Origin: Nocardioides marmoribigeumensis
GTDB taxonomy: Bacteria > Actinomycetota > Actinomycetes > Propionibacteriales > Nocardioidaceae
Reading direction: 5' to 3'
NCBI RefSeq assembly: GCF_031458325.1
Contig: NZ_JAVDYG010000001.1
Span: forward strand, 372,001 to 436,000
Length of the DNA: 64,000 nucleotides
Below the pieces are notes generated by a model, which worked only from the letters and a program-made list of their open reading frames with translations, ran no database searches and was not told the DNA's origin. A program made the translations under genes and the position numbers. Below are positions 56,070 to 64,000 of the stretch, one piece after another. Within the stretch, counting starts at the first letter, position 1, and each line of letters begins with the position of its first letter.

Positions 56070-56860
56070 GCGCCGTCGCCGGCACGGTCGTCGACCTCGA
56101 GGACGTCGCCGTCACCCTCGGCGGCCGGCCGGTCCTGCGCGGCGTGGACCTGCACGTGCAGGCGGGCGAGGTGGTCGCGATCCTCGGCGCCAACGGGTCG
56201 GGCAAGTCCACCCTCGTCCGCACGATGCTGGGGCTGCTGCAGGCCCGGCGCGGGTCGGTGACGCTGTTCGGCACGCCGCTGGCCGACCTGGTCGACCGCC
56301 ACCGGGTCGGCTACGTCCCCCAGCGCACCACCGCGACCGCCGGCGTCCCCGCGTCGGTGTGGGAGGTCGTCTGCGCCGGTCGTCTCGCCCGTCGCCGCGC
56401 CTGGCAGCCGATGCGTGCCGCCGACCGCCGCGCCGTGCGCGCCGCCCTGGAGGCCGTCGACCTCGCCGACCGGGCCCGGGACGGCGTTGCCACGCTCTCC
56501 GGCGGCCAGCAGCAGCGCGTGCTCATCGCGCGCGCCCTGGCCGGGGAGCCCGACCTGCTCGTCCTCGACGAGCCGACCGCCGGCGTGGACCTCGCCCACC
56601 AGCAGGTGTTCGCCGACCTGCTCACCACTCTCACCCAGCGCGGACTGACCGTCGTCCTGGTCGCCCACGAGCTCGGCCCCCTGGCTCCCCTGATCACCCG
56701 GTCGGTGGTGATGCGCGACGGCCGGGTGGCCTACGACGGCCCGCCGGTCGAGGCGTTCACCGACGTGCACGCCCACCACCACCCGGTCGCGACGCCGGTC
56801 GACCACCACCCGCAGCTGCGCACGGCGTTCGACGACCGACAGAGGGGGCGGACGAGGTGA
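56066..56860 (+). CDS. znuC: zinc ABC transporter ATP-binding protein (ZnuC type)
   Basis: A 264-residue ATPase: Walker A GANGSGKST, Q loop YVPQRTT, signature TLSGGQQQRVLIARAL, Walker B LLVLDEPTAGVD and switch His VAHEL. The tail carries histidines (HAHHHP and DHHP), which may hold zinc. The GTG at 56066 overlaps the znuA stop, and its own stop overlaps the permease start (GTGA). Confidence 0.94.
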   Translation: MSAVAGTVVDLEDVAVTLGGRPVLRGVDLHVQAGEVVAILGANGSGKSTLVRTMLGLLQARRGSVTLFGTPLADLVDRHRVGYVPQRTTATAGVPASVWEVVCAGRLARRRAWQPMRAADRRAVRAALEAVDLADRARDGVATLSGGQQQRVLIARALAGEPDLLVLDEPTAGVDLAHQQVFADLLTTLTQRGLTVVLVAHELGPLAPLITRSVVMRDGRVAYDGPPVEAFTDVHAHHHPVATPVDHHPQLRTAFDDRQRGRTR

Positions 56861-57861
56861 TCGACCTGCTCACGCTGGACTTCATGCTGCGGGCCCTGCT
56901 CGCCGCCTTCGTCACGGGCCTGGCCGCACCGGCCGTCGGCACCTACCTCGTCCAGCGCCGCCAGGCCCTGATGGGCGACGGCATCGGGCACGTCGCGGTG
57001 ACCGGCGTGGCCGTGGGCCTGCTCACCCACACCTCCCCCGTGCTCGCCGCCGTCGTGGTCGCGGTCCTGGCCGCGCTGCTGATCGAGGCGATGCGCGACC
57101 GCGGCACCAGCGGCGACGTCGCCCTCGCCCTGCTGTTCTACGGCGGCATCGCCGGCGGCGTGCTCATCACCGGCCTGGCCGGCCAGTCCGCCGCGACCCT
57201 CAACCGGTTCCTGTTCGGCTCGATCACCACCGTCGACTCCGGCGACCTCGGTGTCGTCGTCGGGCTCGCGGTCGTGGTCATCGTCGTGGCGCTCGGCCTG
57301 TCGGCACGGCTCTTCGCGGTCGCCCAGGACCCCGACTTCGCGCGCGTCGCGGGGCTGCGGGTCGGCGCGTGGAACGTGCTGGTCTCGGTCCTCGCCGCCG
57401 TCACGGTCACCGTCGCGATGCGCACCGTCGGGCTGCTGCTGGTCAGCGCCCTCATGGTCGTGCCGGTGGCGACGGCCCAGCAGGTCACCCGCACCTTCCG
57501 CGCCACGCTGCTCGGCTCGATGGCCCTGGGGACCGTCGCCTCGGTCGCCGGGCTGGTGTTCTCGGCGTACGTCGACGCGGCGCCGGGCGCGAGCATCGTC
57601 GTCCTCGCGCTGGCGGGCTTCTGCCTGGCCTGGCCGGTCGGGGCCGCACTGCGCAGGCGGCAGCGGATGCTCAGCCCCTTCGGCTCCGAGGAGGAGATGG
57701 TGCTCGCGGTCGAGGAGCCGCACACCGTCGTGCCCGAGGACCACGGCCACGAGCACGGCCCGGACTGCGGGCACCGCGCGGTGCAGCACGGCGACCACGT
57801 CGACTACGTCCACGACGGCCACCGCCACGCCCCGCACGGAGGCCACTATGACGAGCACTGA
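56857..57861 (+). CDS. znuB: zinc ABC transporter permease (ZnuB type) with His-rich tail
   Basis: A 334-residue ABC-3 permease with about eight to nine membrane helices (GTYLVQRRQALMGDGIGHVAVTGVA is the coupling region; MRTVGLLLVSALMVVPVATAQQ a later one). After the last helix comes a cytoplasmic tail of about 60 residues with some 14 histidines in HGHEHGPDCGH and HDGHRHAPHGGHYDEH-type runs. The tail probably binds zinc as a buffer or sensor. The GTG at 56857 overlaps znuC, and the 3' end overlaps the Fur-family gene by 14 nt. Confidence 0.94.
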   Translation: MIDLLTLDFMLRALLAAFVTGLAAPAVGTYLVQRRQALMGDGIGHVAVTGVAVGLLTHTSPVLAAVVVAVLAALLIEAMRDRGTSGDVALALLFYGGIAGGVLITGLAGQSAATLNRFLFGSITTVDSGDLGVVVGLAVVVIVVALGLSARLFAVAQDPDFARVAGLRVGAWNVLVSVLAAVTVTVAMRTVGLLLVSALMVVPVATAQQVTRTFRATLLGSMALGTVASVAGLVFSAYVDAAPGASIVVLALAGFCLAWPVGAALRRRQRMLSPFGSEEEMVLAVEEPHTVVPEDHGHEHGPDCGHRAVQHGDHVDYVHDGHRHAPHGGHYDEH

Positions 57862-58261
57862 GCCGGGGCTCCCGGAGGGGACACGACCGACCCGGCAGCG
57901 TCGCGCGGTCGTCGCCGCGCTGGGCCGGCAGGACGAGTTCCGCTCCGCCCAGGAGATCCACGAGGTGCTGCGCGAGGAGGGCGACCGGGTCGGGCTCGCC
58001 ACCGTCTACCGCACGCTCCAGGCCCTCGCCGCGGGTGAGGACGTCGACGTCCTGCGCGGGGAGGACGGCGAGACCCGCTACCGCCTGTGCTCGGGGTCGC
58101 ACCACCACCACCTGGTGTGCCGCGACTGTGGGCGGGCCGTCGAGGTCGAGGGTCCCGCGGTCGAGCGGTGGGCCGACGCGGTCGCCCGCGAGCACGGCTT
58201 CGACGAGGTCAGCCACACCGTCGAGCTGGTCGGCCGCTGCGGCGACTGCCGCCCCGGCTGA
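57848..58261 (+). CDS. zur: Fur-family zinc regulator
   Basis: A 137-residue Fur-family repressor: winged helix with TRQRRAVVAALGRQDEFRSAQEIH and VGLATVYRTLQALA, then the metal domain with SGSHHHHLVCRDCGRAVEVEG and a final CGDC pair. The two CxxC pairs form the structural zinc site and the HHHH segment the regulatory one. Being inside the zinc transporter operon, and given two Zur boxes before it, it is predicted to repress the operon and itself when zinc is ample. Confidence 0.94.
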   Translation: MTSTEPGLPEGTRPTRQRRAVVAALGRQDEFRSAQEIHEVLREEGDRVGLATVYRTLQALAAGEDVDVLRGEDGETRYRLCSGSHHHHLVCRDCGRAVEVEGPAVERWADAVAREHGFDEVSHTVELVGRCGDCRPG

Positions 58262-58267
58262 CCGGGG

Positions 58268-59446
58268 TCACGACCCCAGCAGGACCTGCCGGCTGAGCTC
58301 GTGCGCGAGCCCGCGCACGCCGGCGTCGTGACCGAGGACGCTGGGCCCGATGCGCAGCGACCTGGTCGCCAGCGGCAGCGACCGGGCGTAGACCCGCTCG
58401 CGGACCCCCGCCACGAGGGCGTCCCCCGCCAGGCCCAGGGAGCCCCCGACCAGCACCTGCTCGGGGTTGACCAGCGACACCGCGGTCGCGATGGCGCTGC
58501 CCAGCACCCGGCCCGCGTCGGCGGTCAGCTGGCGGGCGACGGGGTGGCCGGCCACCAGGTGGGTCAGGAAGCCGCCGAGGTCCTCGGCCTCGAGCCCCCG
58601 GGCCCGCGCGTCGCGCACCAGGGCCCACCCCCCGGCGTACGCCTCGACGCACGCGACCTTGCCGCAGCGGCACGGCGGGCGGTCCTCGCGCAGCCCGGCG
58701 ACGTCGGCCTCGGTGTGCCCGATGTCGCCGGCCGCGCCCGCGGCACCGCGGATCACGTGGCCGCCGCTCACGATGCCCGCGCCGACGCCGGTGCCGACCT
58801 TGACCACGAGGAGGTCGGTCAGGTGACGGCCGCCCTCGGCGGCCGCGGCGACCTCGCCGACAGCCATCGCGTTGACGTCGTTCTCGACCATCGTCGCGGC
58901 CCCCGGGTGCCAGCGCGACAGCGCGGAGCGGGCGTCGAAGCCGTTCCACCCGGTCATGATCGGCGGGTCCACCACGAGGCCGGACGGGTAGGCGATCGGG
59001 CCGGGGAGGCTCAGCGCGGCGCCCCACGGCTCGCCGTCGGGCAGCAGCCGGCGCCAGCCCTCGCGGACGGTCGCGAGCACGGCGTCGGGGCCGTCGGCGA
59101 TCTCGCTGTCCAGCTCGGCCACGTCCTCGACCATGCCGGCGAGGTCGCAGCGCGCGACCCGCATGCCCGAGGCGCCGACGTCGGCCACCAGCAGCGCGCC
59201 CGCGGAGGCGTTGAGCCGGTGGATGGTCGCGGGCCGGCCGCGGCCGTTGACCCGCTCCTCCTGCGCGAGGAGGAGACCCGCATCGAGGAGCCGCTCGAGC
59301 CGGGCGGTGACGGTGACGCGCGCCCAGCCGGTGAGCGCGGCGACGTCGGCGCGGGAGAGCGCGGCGCCCTGCTGGAAGAGCGCCAGGGCGGCCGCGAGAC
59401 CGGGCTCGCCCAGCACGGAGCGGCCCGGCGGCGGGGAGGACGTCAT
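58268..59446 (-). CDS. ROK-family transcriptional regulator
   Basis: A 392-residue ROK regulator. The N-terminal HTH is LSRADVAALTGWARVTVTARLERLLDAGLL. The ROK sugar-kinase-like domain has LLVADVGASGMRVARCDL, VENDVNAMAVGEVAAAAEG, VKVGTGVGAGIVSGGHVIRGAAGAAGDIGHTE and the zinc motif CRCGKVACVEAYAGG. It is divergent from the sugar ABC operon across 84 bp, and so its probable repressor, with a sugar or sugar phosphate as inducer. Confidence 0.93.
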   Translation of the reverse strand: MTSSPPPGRSVLGEPGLAAALALFQQGAALSRADVAALTGWARVTVTARLERLLDAGLLLAQEERVNGRGRPATIHRLNASAGALLVADVGASGMRVARCDLAGMVEDVAELDSEIADGPDAVLATVREGWRRLLPDGEPWGAALSLPGPIAYPSGLVVDPPIMTGWNGFDARSALSRWHPGAATMVENDVNAMAVGEVAAAAEGGRHLTDLLVVKVGTGVGAGIVSGGHVIRGAAGAAGDIGHTEADVAGLREDRPPCRCGKVACVEAYAGGWALVRDARARGLEAEDLGGFLTHLVAGHPVARQLTADAGRVLGSAIATAVSLVNPEQVLVGGSLGLAGDALVAGVRERVYARSLPLATRSLRIGPSVLGHDAGVRGLAHELSRQVLLGS

Positions 59447-59472
59447 GTCCGACAGTCTCGCAGATTTGTCTA

Positions 59473-59501
59473 TTGACGAACACCCCAGGGGGGATTAATG
59501 T
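59473..59501 (+). promoter_or_regulatory. sigma-70-type promoter of the sugar ABC operon
   Basis: TTGACG (59473-59478) and TAATGT (59496-59501) are 17 bp apart, the best -35/-10 pair seen in the window. It stands 29 bp before the ATG of the substrate-binding protein and beside the divergent ROK gene. A C4/G6 dyad in the spacer could be part of a regulator site. Confidence 0.75.
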
Positions 59502-59530
59502 CCACCGAAAGACATATTAGGAGGAAGTCC

Positions 59531-60562
59531 ATGCAGCACTCTCTGCGCCTCGCCGGCGCCCTGGTCCTCACCGGGACCCTCGTCCTCTCCGGCTGCGGGT
59601 CCGACGGCGGCTCCGACGGCGGTTCCGACGGCAGCAACGGCTCGGGTGGCGGTGGCGGTGGCGACAAGATCGCCGCGGTCATCAAGGGCCTCGACAACCC
59701 GTTCTTCCAGGCCATGGAGGACGGGATCAACGCGCAGGCAGAGGAGGACTCGGTCTCGGTGACCGTCCAGGCCGCCCAGAGCATCACCGACACCACCGGC
59801 CAGTCCGACAAGCTCAGCGCCCTCGCCCAGCAGGACTACGGCTGCTTCGTGGTCAACCCGATCTCGGGCACCAACCTGGTCAACGGCCTGGCCCGCATCG
59901 GCGCCAAGGACATCCCGATCGTCAACATCGACTCCCCCGTCGACGCCAAGGCGGCGAAGGCAGCCGGGGTGGACCTGACGACCTACATCGGCACCGACAA
60001 CACCGAGGCCGGCGGCAAGGCCGGCGACGCGATGGTCGAGGCCGTCGGCTCCGGCAAGGTGGCGCTCATCGGCGGCATCTCCGGCGACGTCACCAGCGGC
60101 GCCCGGCTCGACGGGTTCACCAAGGCCGTCGAGGGCAAGCTCGACATCGTCCAGACCACGGCCGCCGACTGGGAGCGCCAGAAGGCGCTGACCGCGGCCA
60201 CCACGATCATGGACAAGAACCCCGACCTCAAGGGCTTCTTCGCCGCCAACGACGACATGGGCCTCGGCATCGTGCAGGCGGTCAAGAACGCCGGCAAGAC
60301 CGGCAAGGTGACGGTGATCAGCGTCGACGGCAACAAGGACGCCCTCCAGGCCGTCCAGGCCGGCGACCTCTACGCCACCGTCGCGCAGTACCCGTACGCC
60401 GTCGGCCAGCTCGGCGTCCAGGCGTGCGAGAAGGCGATGGCCGGCGACGAGGTGCCGGACAACATCGTGTCGCCGACCGCCCTGGTCACCAAGGACAAGG
60501 CCGCCGAGGCGATCGCCAAGTTCCCCGCCCCCTTCGAGGCCTTCGAGAACCCCCTCGACTGA
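59531..60562 (+). CDS. sugar ABC transporter substrate-binding lipoprotein
   Basis: A 343-residue lipoprotein with lipobox LSGC (Cys22) and a Gly/Ser-rich linker. The mature part is a periplasmic-binding-protein type 1 (RbsB-like) domain: IAAVIKGLDNPFFQAMEDGIN, VNIDSPVDAKAA, TYIGTDNTEAGGKAGDAMVE, LIGGISGDVTSGARLDGF and FAANDDMGLGIVQAV. It binds a pentose, hexose or polyol; the exact sugar is unknown. The ATG at 59531 has AGGAGGAAG. It is first in a five-gene operon. Confidence 0.94.
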   Translation: MQHSLRLAGALVLTGTLVLSGCGSDGGSDGGSDGSNGSGGGGGGDKIAAVIKGLDNPFFQAMEDGINAQAEEDSVSVTVQAAQSITDTTGQSDKLSALAQQDYGCFVVNPISGTNLVNGLARIGAKDIPIVNIDSPVDAKAAKAAGVDLTTYIGTDNTEAGGKAGDAMVEAVGSGKVALIGGISGDVTSGARLDGFTKAVEGKLDIVQTTAADWERQKALTAATTIMDKNPDLKGFFAANDDMGLGIVQAVKNAGKTGKVTVISVDGNKDALQAVQAGDLYATVAQYPYAVGQLGVQACEKAMAGDEVPDNIVSPTALVTKDKAAEAIAKFPAPFEAFENPLD

Positions 60563-60651
60563 CGCCCGCGAGACGACGAGTGACGACGACCGTGCAGAAC
60601 CTGCAGAATGCCCCAGCCCGCGCCACCGCGGGAGAGAGTCGAGGTGAGGTC

Positions 60652-61659
60652 ATGAGCACCTCCACGACCGAGCCGGCCCAGCCGGCCCAGCCGGCAGGAC
60701 CGGTGGAGACCCCGCCGCGCTCCTCCCTCAAGGCCCGCCTCGGCGAGGTCTCGTGGCCCGAGCTGGCCGCCCCCGCCGCCCTCGTGGTCCTGGTGGTCGG
60801 CTTCGCGATCGGCGACGGCGGCTTCCTGTCGACCGGCAACGTCGGGGCGATGCTGCAGGCCTCGGCGATCCTGGTGGTCCTCGTCCTCGGGCAGACCTTC
60901 GTGGTGGCCACCGCCGGCATCGACCTGTCGGTGGCCTCCACGATGACCCTCTCCGCGATCGCGCTCGGCGAGGTCTTCTCCCGCACCGGCTCGATCGTGC
61001 TGGCCATGCTCTGCGCGGTCGTCACCGGGCTGGTGGTCGGGCTGGTCAACGGCCTCCTGATCGCCAAGGGAGGGATCACCGACTTCGTGGTCACCCTCGG
61101 CATGCTGTCGGCGGCGTCGGGCCTGGCGCTCATCGCCTCCGACGGCAAGCCGACCCAGGTGATCGACAAGTTCCTGCTCACGCTGTCGGTCGACGGGTTC
61201 GGCATCATCACCTGGGCCGTCCTGCTCGCCGCGGTCCTCGCGGTGCTCGCCCACCTCGTGCTCTTCCGCACCGCGTTCGGCGTGCACCTGCTGGCGATCG
61301 GTGGCTCCACCCGCGCGGCCCGCGCCACCGGCGTCGCGGCCGACCGGGTCAAGGTCGCGGCGTACGCCGTGTCCGGCTCGTGCGCGGGCATCGCCGCGGT
61401 CCTGCTCGTGGGCCGCGTCGGCGCCGCCGAGCCGGCCAGCAACACCAGCTTCCTGCTCAACTCCGTCGCCGCCGTCGTCCTCGGCGGGGTCAGCCTGTTC
61501 GGTGGCCGGGCCACGATCGCCAGCCCGGTCGCGGGAGCGCTGCTCCTCACCGTGCTGGTCAACGGCCTGACCCGCTTCGGGCTCTCGGAGTTCTACCAGC
61601 CGCTCGCGGTCGGCGTGGTCGTCATCGCCGCCGCCTTCCTCGCGAGGTTCGACCGATGA
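60652..61659 (+). CDS. sugar ABC transporter permease (RbsC type)
   Basis: A 335-residue permease with about ten helices. The family signature is seen in VLGQTFVVATAGIDLSVASTM and, near the end, AVVLGGVSLFGGRATIASPVAGALLL. A Pro/Ala/Thr-rich N-terminus precedes the first helix. The ATG at 60652 has GAGGTGAGG upstream. Its stop overlaps the ATPase ATG by 4 nt. Confidence 0.94.
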   Translation: MSTSTTEPAQPAQPAGPVETPPRSSLKARLGEVSWPELAAPAALVVLVVGFAIGDGGFLSTGNVGAMLQASAILVVLVLGQTFVVATAGIDLSVASTMTLSAIALGEVFSRTGSIVLAMLCAVVTGLVVGLVNGLLIAKGGITDFVVTLGMLSAASGLALIASDGKPTQVIDKFLLTLSVDGFGIITWAVLLAAVLAVLAHLVLFRTAFGVHLLAIGGSTRAARATGVAADRVKVAAYAVSGSCAGIAAVLLVGRVGAAEPASNTSFLLNSVAAVVLGGVSLFGGRATIASPVAGALLLTVLVNGLTRFGLSEFYQPLAVGVVVIAAAFLARFDR

Positions 61660-62474
61660 CCACCGTCCCCCAGCAGAAGGACGCCCCCGCCGACCAGGGC
61701 ACCGTGCTCCTCGAGGCCCACGGGCTGTCGAAGTCCTACGGCCAGGTCCAGGCGCTGCGCGACGGGCACCTGCAGGTCCGCGCCGGTCGCGTCACCGCGA
61801 TCATCGGCGACAACGGGGCCGGCAAGTCGACGCTGGTCGGCTGCCTGGCCGGCATGCACCGTCCCGACGGCGGCACGATCGAGGTCCGCGGCGAGCCCCG
61901 GACCTTCTCGGGCCCGCAGGCCGCCCGCGCCGCCGGCATCGAGACGGTCTTCCAGGACCTGGCCCTGGTCGACACGCTGCGCGTCTGGCAGAACCTCTTC
62001 CTCGGACGCGAGCTCGGCGCCGGCGCCGGGCCCCTGCGCTGGCTCAAGCGCGGCACCATGCGCAAGGAGGCGGCCACGATGGTCGGCGCGCTGGCGGTCA
62101 ACGTGCCGTCGGTCGACGCCCGAGTCAACGGCCTGTCCGGCGGTCAGCGCCAAGCCGTGGCCCTCGCCCGGGCGGCCGGCTGGGGCTCCGACCTGGTCAT
62201 CCTCGACGAGCCCACCGCGGCGCTCGGCGTGCAGGAGACCGCCAAGGTCGAGGAGATGATCCTCGGACTCCGTCAGCAGGGCCTCGGCATCGTGCTGATC
62301 AGCCACAACTTCGACCAGGTGCTGCGGGTCGCCGACGACGTGTTCGTCATGCGCTCCGGCCGCACCGTCGCCCGCCGCGAGACCGAGGGCACGACCGGCC
62401 AGGAGCTGGTCGGCCTGGTCACCGGCGCCGTGATCGACCCGCACCCGTTCGGCAACCAGACAGGACAGTCATGA
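61656..62474 (+). CDS. sugar ABC transporter ATP-binding protein, single NBD
   Basis: A 272-residue ATPase: Walker A GDNGAGKST, Q loop VFQDLALVD, signature GLSGGQRQAVALARAA, Walker B LVILDEPTAALG and switch His ISHN. RbsA-type partners usually have two NBDs (~500 residues); this is a single-domain FrcA-like form that must dimerise. ATGA overlaps join it to the permease and to the epimerase gene. Confidence 0.94.
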   Translation: MTTVPQQKDAPADQGTVLLEAHGLSKSYGQVQALRDGHLQVRAGRVTAIIGDNGAGKSTLVGCLAGMHRPDGGTIEVRGEPRTFSGPQAARAAGIETVFQDLALVDTLRVWQNLFLGRELGAGAGPLRWLKRGTMRKEAATMVGALAVNVPSVDARVNGLSGGQRQAVALARAAGWGSDLVILDEPTAALGVQETAKVEEMILGLRQQGLGIVLISHNFDQVLRVADDVFVMRSGRTVARRETEGTTGQELVGLVTGAVIDPHPFGNQTGQS

Positions 62475-63340
62475 CCTCCGCCCGCCAGCCCCTCCAGCTC
62501 GGCCTCCACGCCCTCGTCTGGGTCGGCGACTGGACACCCCGGTCGGCCGAGCACGCGATCTCCTCGACCGCCGCGCTCGGGTTCGACCTGATCGAGGTGC
62601 CGTTGCTCGACCCGTCCACGGTGGACGGCGCCATGACCCGCAGGCTGCTCGACGAGCACGGGCTCGGCGCCGCGTGCTCCCTCGGGCTCGACCCGTCGGC
62701 CGACGTCTCCAGCGAGGACCCGGCCGTCGTCGCCCGGGGCCGCGACCTGCTCGGCCAGGCCGTCGACGCCGCCGCCGAGATGGGCGCGACCGACCTGTGC
62801 GGCGTGCTCTACTCCGTGCTCGCGAAGTACCCCGCTCCCCTGACCGACCGCTCCCGCGCCCACGTCGTGGAGTCGATGGCCTGGCTGGCCGACCGCGCCG
62901 CCGGCAGCGGCCTGCGGGTCAACCTCGAGGTGGTCAACCGCTACGAGACCAACGTGGTCAACACCACCGCCGACATGCTCACCCTCATCGGCGACACCGG
63001 CGCGGACCTCGGCGTGCACCTGGACACCTACCACATGCACATCGAGGAGAACGGGATGACGGAGGCGGTCCACCAGGCCGTCGACGCGGGCCGTCTGCGC
63101 TACGTCCACGTCGGGGAGTCCCACCGCGGCTACCTCGGCACCGGCAACGTCGACTTCGACACCTTCTGCGCGACCCTGCGCGAGGTGGAGTACGCCGGCC
63201 CCGTGGTCTTCGAGAGCTTCAGCTCCGCCGTGGTGCACCCGACGCTGTCCAACCAGCTCGCCGTGTGGCGCAACCTCTGGGACGACTCGGAGGACCTCGC
63301 CAAGCACGCGATGGCCTTCCTCGCCGAGCGGCTGCGATGA
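62471..63340 (+). CDS. sugar phosphate isomerase/epimerase (ketose 3-epimerase-like)
   Basis: A 289-residue AP-endonuclease-2-type TIM barrel, pattern of D-psicose/D-tagatose 3-epimerases: [35 protein letters not shown], a metal Glu in [12 protein letters not shown], Asp and His in [13 protein letters not shown], His in [19 protein letters not shown] and the last Glu in PVVFESFSS. It would epimerise the ketose brought in by the transporter. ATGA overlaps on both sides. Confidence 0.9.
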   Translation: MTSARQPLQLGLHALVWVGDWTPRSAEHAISSTAALGFDLIEVPLLDPSTVDGAMTRRLLDEHGLGAACSLGLDPSADVSSEDPAVVARGRDLLGQAVDAAAEMGATDLCGVLYSVLAKYPAPLTDRSRAHVVESMAWLADRAAGSGLRVNLEVVNRYETNVVNTTADMLTLIGDTGADLGVHLDTYHMHIEENGMTEAVHQAVDAGRLRYVHVGESHRGYLGTGNVDFDTFCATLREVEYAGPVVFESFSSAVVHPTLSNQLAVWRNLWDDSEDLAKHAMAFLAERLR

Positions 63341-63909
63341 CCTCGGTGCCCCGCCGGATCATCGGCATCACCGGGCCGCCCGGCGTCGGCAAGACGACGT
63401 ACGCCGTGCAGGTGGCCACCGACCTCGGTGGCGTCCACCTGCCGATGGACGGCTTCCACCTGGCCGACGTCTCGCTCGACCGGCTCGGCCTGCGGGAGCG
63501 CAAGGGGGCGCCGGAGACCTTCGACGCCTGGGGGTACGCCGCCCTGCTCGCGCGGCTGCGGGCCCGTCCCGCCGAGGTCGTCTACGCCCCGGCCTTCGAG
63601 CGCGACCTCGAGCAGCCGCTGGCCGGTGCGATCGCGATCGGCCCGTCGGCCGACGTGGTGGTGACCGAGGGCAACTACCTGCTGCTGGACACCCCGGAGT
63701 GGCGTGCGGTGCGCGCCCAGGTCGACGAGGTCTGGTACCTCGACCAGGACGACGACCTGCGCCACGAGCGCCTGGTCGAGCGGCACGTGCGGTTCGGGAA
63801 GAGCCTCGACCAGGCACGCGCCTGGGTGGCGCGCGTCGACGACGTCAACGCCGAGCTGATCGCACGCACGCGTGCGCAGGCCGACCGGGTGGTCGACCTG
63901 CGCGCGTGA
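63337..63909 (+). CDS. nucleoside/sugar kinase, P-loop (uridine kinase/FrcK-like)
   Basis: A 190-residue P-loop kinase of the phosphoribulokinase/uridine kinase group. Walker A is [38 protein letters not shown] is the substrate-binding segment shared with fructose-transport kinases and pantothenate-kinase-like proteins. Also [16 protein letters not shown] and [14 protein letters not shown]. As the last gene of the sugar operon it probably phosphorylates the epimerised sugar. The ATG overlaps the epimerase stop by 4 nt. Confidence 0.88.
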   Translation: MTSVPRRIIGITGPPGVGKTTYAVQVATDLGGVHLPMDGFHLADVSLDRLGLRERKGAPETFDAWGYAALLARLRARPAEVVYAPAFERDLEQPLAGAIAIGPSADVVVTEGNYLLLDTPEWRAVRAQVDEVWYLDQDDDLRHERLVERHVRFGKSLDQARAWVARVDDVNAELIARTRAQADRVVDLRA

Positions 63910-63927
63910 CCCCAGCCCGTGGGTCGG

Positions 63928-64000
63928 TCAGCTGTGGCTGTTGAGCTTGTGCCCCTCGACGCCCTCGTCGTCGTCCGGCACGGCCTGGTTCCAGGAGATC
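63928..64000 (-). CDS. C-terminal end of an unidentified gene, cut by the window edge
   Basis: An open minus-strand frame enters from the right edge and ends at the TGA 63928-63930; the last residues read [23 protein letters not shown]. It is convergent with the kinase gene 19 bp away. Nothing in these 23 residues identifies the product, and the call rests only on the open frame and gene-like composition. Confidence 0.35.
   Translation of the reverse strand, partial: ISWNQAVPDDDEGVEGHKLNSHS

Overview
The window is high-GC DNA from an actinobacterium, most likely Nocardioides or a close relative (Nocardioidaceae). The grounds are a 13E12-type DUF222/HNH nuclease gene, frequent GTG starts, many 4-nt ATGA/GTGA gene overlaps, single-chain glycyl-tRNA synthetase, a DUF5995 gene and mycobacterial-type dnaG/dgt neighbours. 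The genus call is inference; no rRNA is present.

Layout. 1-3000: the end of a PfkB kinase, an alpha/beta hydrolase, then a decay zone around a tRNA(CAT) with three broken genes (an Nramp-like transporter remnant, a glycosyltransferase and a polysaccharide deacetylase). 2939-12431: housekeeping and accessory metabolism, comprising a hydrolase, an acyl-ACP desaturase, a histidine phosphatase, an ECF sigma/YCII/flavin-reductase operon, a GlsB-type membrane protein, a racemase, 6-phosphogluconate dehydrogenase, an oxidoreductase and an MFS transporter. 12455-36000: a large choline/glycine-betaine and one-carbon island. 36004-37834: small membrane and lipid genes. 37992-41547: a 13E12 nuclease, an IS110 element with a recognisable bridge RNA, and DUF1990. 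41586-54778: glutaminase, tRNA-Asn, dnaG with an intein, dgt, an SH3-type secreted protein, a two-component system, dusB, two lipoproteins and glycyl-tRNA synthetase. 55180-58261: a Zur-controlled zinc ABC operon. 58268-63909: a ROK regulator with a sugar ABC transporter, an epimerase and a kinase. The final bases are the end of an unidentified gene.

The most interesting system is the betaine island. An OpuA-type transporter, choline dehydrogenase and betaine aldehyde dehydrogenase would import choline and convert it to glycine betaine. A non-pyrrolysine MttB-family methyltransferase, a corrinoid protein, a methyl-corrinoid:THF methyltransferase and a corrinoid reactivator (RACE) would demethylate betaine to dimethylglycine. 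A dimethylglycine dehydrogenase with a private ETF would oxidise dimethylglycine. A MetF-type reductase, a cyclodeaminase-family cyclohydrolase and formate-THF ligase would drain the methyl groups to formate with ATP formation. Methylene-THF dehydrogenase and sarcosine oxidase are not in the window. A 17-bp operator, GTTGC-N7-GCAAC, occurs four times: before the dimethylglycine operon, before the betBA-opu operon, over the start codon of an IclR gene, and over the start codon of the MetF homolog. This outlines a local betaine regulon. A second IclR gene with a different operator sits between the methyltransferase and corrinoid genes.

The second highlight is the IS110 element. Its 5' noncoding end folds into two guide loops whose guides match the element's own ends and its present insertion site.
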